From positions 124,001 through 188,000 of the forward strand of contig JAISVA010000027.1 in assembly GCA_031271815.1 (NCBI GenBank): DNA of 64,000 nucleotides. Reading direction: 5' to 3'. Each line of letters opens with the position of its first letter. Position 1 is the first letter of the stretch. The position numbers and the translations under genes were made by a program. This DNA comes from Prevotellaceae bacterium (lineage in GTDB: Bacteria > Bacteroidota > Bacteroidia > Bacteroidales > Paludibacteraceae). Below the pieces are notes generated by a model, which saw nothing but the letters and a program-made list of their open reading frames with translations, was not told the origin of the DNA and ran no database searches. Positions 61,789-64,000 of the stretch are shown here, piece after piece.

Positions 61789-63828
61789 ATGAAGAAGAAA
61801 TTCAAAAGAACCACCGTCACTTCCGCACTTCCTTATGCAAATGGGCCCGTACATATCGGTCATTTGGCAGGCGTGTATGTCCCTGCCGATATTTATGTAC
61901 GCTATCTCCGGTTGAAGGGCGAAGAGGTTTTGTTTATCGGCGGCTCCGACGAACACGGCGTTCCGATTACCATCAAAGCAAAAAATGAGGGTGTAACTCC
62001 GCAGGATATTGTTGACCGCTACCACGCGATTATCAAAAAATCTTTCGAGGATTTCGGAATTTCGTTCGACATATATTCGCGCACCACTTCCAAAACGCAC
62101 GCGGAAGTCGCATCGCGCATTTTCCGCACTATTTACGACAAAGGCGGTTTTGTAGAGAAAGTTTCCGAACAGTACTACGACGAAGAAGCGAAACAATTCC
62201 TTGCCGACCGTTACATCGTCGGAACCTGTCCGCACTGCAAAAACGAACGGGCATACGGCGACCAGTGCGAAGCTTGCGGTACTTCCCTCAGTCCGCTGGA
62301 CCTGATAAATCCCAAATCGGCAATTTCCGGTTCAACCCCCGTGCTGAGAGAGACAAAACACTGGTATCTCCCGCTGGACAAGCACGAGCCTTGGCTGCGC
62401 GAGTGGATTCTGGAACAGCACAAAGAATGGAAACCGAACGTTTACGGACAATGCAAAAGCTGGCTGGATATGGGTTTGCAGCCGCGTGCCGTCAGCCGCG
62501 ACCTGGATTGGGGTATTCCCGTTCCCGTCGAAGGCGCCGAAGGTAAAGTGCTTTACGTTTGGTTTGACGCCCCGATCGGCTATATTTCAAATACAAAAGA
62601 ATTGCTGCCCGACGATTGGGAAAAATGGTGGAAGGACGAAGATACCCGCCTGCTGCACTTTATCGGAAAGGACAACATCGTTTTCCACTGCATCGTTTTC
62701 CCGGCCGTGTTGAAAGCCGAAGGAAGTTATATCTTGCCGGATAATGTTCCCGCCAACGAATTTTTAAATCTGGAAGGAGACAAAATTTCAACCTCGCGCA
62801 ACTGGGCAGTCTGGCTGCACGAATATTTATTGGAATTCCCAAACAAGCAGGACGTTTTACGTTATGTTTTAACCGCCAACGCCCCCGAAACAAAAGACAA
62901 CGATTTTACCTGGAAAGATTTCCAGGCGCGCAATAATAATGAGTTAGTGGCGATTTTCGGGAATTTCGTGAACCGCTCGCTGGTGTTGACTCATAAATAT
63001 TTTGGAGGTACAGTTCCTGCTCGTGGAGAATTGACCGGTTATGATAAAGCAACTTTGCAGGAATTTGCCGAAATAAAACAGGAACTGGAAAAGCAACTCG
63101 ACAATTTCCGTTTCCGCGATGCCTTGAAGGAAGCGATGAACCTTGCCCGCATCGGAAACAAATACCTTGCCGATACCGAGCCTTGGAAACTGATAAAAAC
63201 CGATGCAGCGCGCGTAGAGACGATCATGAATATTGCCCTGCAGATTACCGCCAATTTGGCTATCGCATTCGAGCCGTTCTTGCCGTTCAGTACTGCCAAA
63301 CTTCGGGAAATGATTAACAAGAAGGATTTCAGTTGGGAAGAATTGGGACAAATCGACCTGCTCCCTGCCGGACTGATGTTGAGCCAACCCGAACTGCTGT
63401 TTGAAAAAATAGAAGACGAAACAATCGAGCAACAGGTTCAAAAATTATTAGACACGAAGAAGCAAAACGAACTGAACAGCTGGAAACCGGCAGCCGTAAA
63501 ACCCGACACCTCTTTCGACGATTTTACCAAAATGGACATCCGTGTAGGAACGGTATTAGACTGCCAAAAAGTGCCGAAAGCAGACAAGCTGCTCCAATTC
63601 AAAATCGACGACGGAATGGGCGGACGCACCATCGTTTCGGGAATTGCACACTATTACAATCCCGAAGACCTTGTCGGAAAACAAGTCTGCTTCATCGCTA
63701 ACTTTCCGCCTCGCAAGTTAAAAGGAATTGAAAGTCAGGGGATGATTCTCTCTGCAGTAAATTCGGACGGGAAACTGATTGTTATCCAACCGTCGCAACC
63801 GACGGCTGCCGGAGCAGAGGTAGGGTAA
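61789..63828 (+). CDS. metG: Methionyl-tRNA synthetase
   Basis: 679 residues. HIGH motif in [13 protein letters not shown], a zinc knuckle [18 protein letters not shown], and KISTS in [14 protein letters not shown] as the KMSKS variant. A C-terminal tRNA-binding domain (about 580-679, [20 protein letters not shown]) aids dimerisation and tRNA affinity. It charges Met onto elongator and initiator tRNA. A TATCTTTG box lies upstream. Confidence 0.95.
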   Translation: MKKKFKRTTVTSALPYANGPVHIGHLAGVYVPADIYVRYLRLKGEEVLFIGGSDEHGVPITIKAKNEGVTPQDIVDRYHAIIKKSFEDFGISFDIYSRTTSKTHAEVASRIFRTIYDKGGFVEKVSEQYYDEEAKQFLADRYIVGTCPHCKNERAYGDQCEACGTSLSPLDLINPKSAISGSTPVLRETKHWYLPLDKHEPWLREWILEQHKEWKPNVYGQCKSWLDMGLQPRAVSRDLDWGIPVPVEGAEGKVLYVWFDAPIGYISNTKELLPDDWEKWWKDEDTRLLHFIGKDNIVFHCIVFPAVLKAEGSYILPDNVPANEFLNLEGDKISTSRNWAVWLHEYLLEFPNKQDVLRYVLTANAPETKDNDFTWKDFQARNNNELVAIFGNFVNRSLVLTHKYFGGTVPARGELTGYDKATLQEFAEIKQELEKQLDNFRFRDALKEAMNLARIGNKYLADTEPWKLIKTDAARVETIMNIALQITANLAIAFEPFLPFSTAKLREMINKKDFSWEELGQIDLLPAGLMLSQPELLFEKIEDETIEQQVQKLLDTKKQNELNSWKPAAVKPDTSFDDFTKMDIRVGTVLDCQKVPKADKLLQFKIDDGMGGRTIVSGIAHYYNPEDLVGKQVCFIANFPPRKLKGIESQGMILSAVNSDGKLIVIQPSQPTAAGAEVG

Positions 63829-63995
63829 CAAAATTCACTTTGATATTTTTTTATTTTGTTCTGCTGAAAAAATAAAACAATTTTCATTGTAATTATTTGT
63901 TTACATTTGAAAAGATAGTAGATTTACACTCTGCGTATCTTGGAGCCATTTTATTTTTGAAGAACAACGCATAAATAATTAAGGAATAGAAATTT

Positions 63996-64000
63996 ATGGA
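63996..64000 (+). CDS. Possible start of the next gene
   Basis: The window ends with ATGGA after an AT-rich leader. Only the start codon and part of the next codon are present, so nothing can be said of the product. Confidence 0.25.

Overview
The window looks like a chromosomal segment of a Bacteroidales-type Bacteroidota. Evidence: several -7 promoter boxes of the TAnnTTTG form, secreted proteins ending in type IX secretion (T9SS)-like C-terminal domains, a SusC-like carboxypeptidase-regulatory domain, long-form HisG, a DUF3098 gene between ftsX and uppP, and a coaX / OMP / TPR / lptC / CorC gene string. I saw no rRNA, tRNA or CRISPR array.

Left flank (1-2.5 kb): a truncated outer-membrane receptor-like gene and argD. 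Region 2.8-21.1 kb is the most unusual part. It is a compact contractile-tail cluster with sheath, tube, tail chaperone(s), short tape measure, hub, spike, gp25-like, LysM, baseplate J and I-like genes, two fibres sharing one N-terminal anchor, a collar-type fibre and a small receptor-binding protein. It also has its own lysis cassette, an opposite-strand tail-terminator-like gene and a phage-type regulatory switch. No capsid, portal, terminase, integrase, replication gene or AAA+ ATPase is visible. I read it as a tailocin (phage-tail-like bacteriocin) or a defective prophage reduced to its tail. It carries two unexpected passengers: a glycosyltransferase, and an oppositely oriented secreted protein with VSSGAD repeats. 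A late promoter with tandem upstream repeats precedes the sheath gene, and divergent promoters with two 17-bp operators precede the repressor.

Region 21.2-24.9 kb holds an alpha-oxoamine synthase and PBP1A. At 25.7 kb lies a candidate small RNA resembling the 16S rRNA 3' end. Region 25.9-33.7 kb encodes three large secreted proteins (VWA; LRR/Ig; propeller-like). Region 33.9-37.6 kb has hisD and hisG separated by a BRO/DinD-like gene remnant, preceded by a histidine-rich leader peptide and terminator, then an MBG-repeat protein.

Region 37.8-63.8 kb is mostly housekeeping: coaX-OMP-TPR-lptC; small lipoproteins and a MauE/thioredoxin fusion; a CorC-like protein; coaD; ftsX-DUF3098-uppP-(unknown)-truB-queA; an acyltransferase; radA; a thioesterase; pyrG; yidC; a DUF3078 protein; a flavin-reductase-like lipoprotein; a SASA esterase with a T9SS-like tail; and metG. 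The CTP synthase appears to have lost both the nucleophilic Cys and the triad His of its glutaminase domain.
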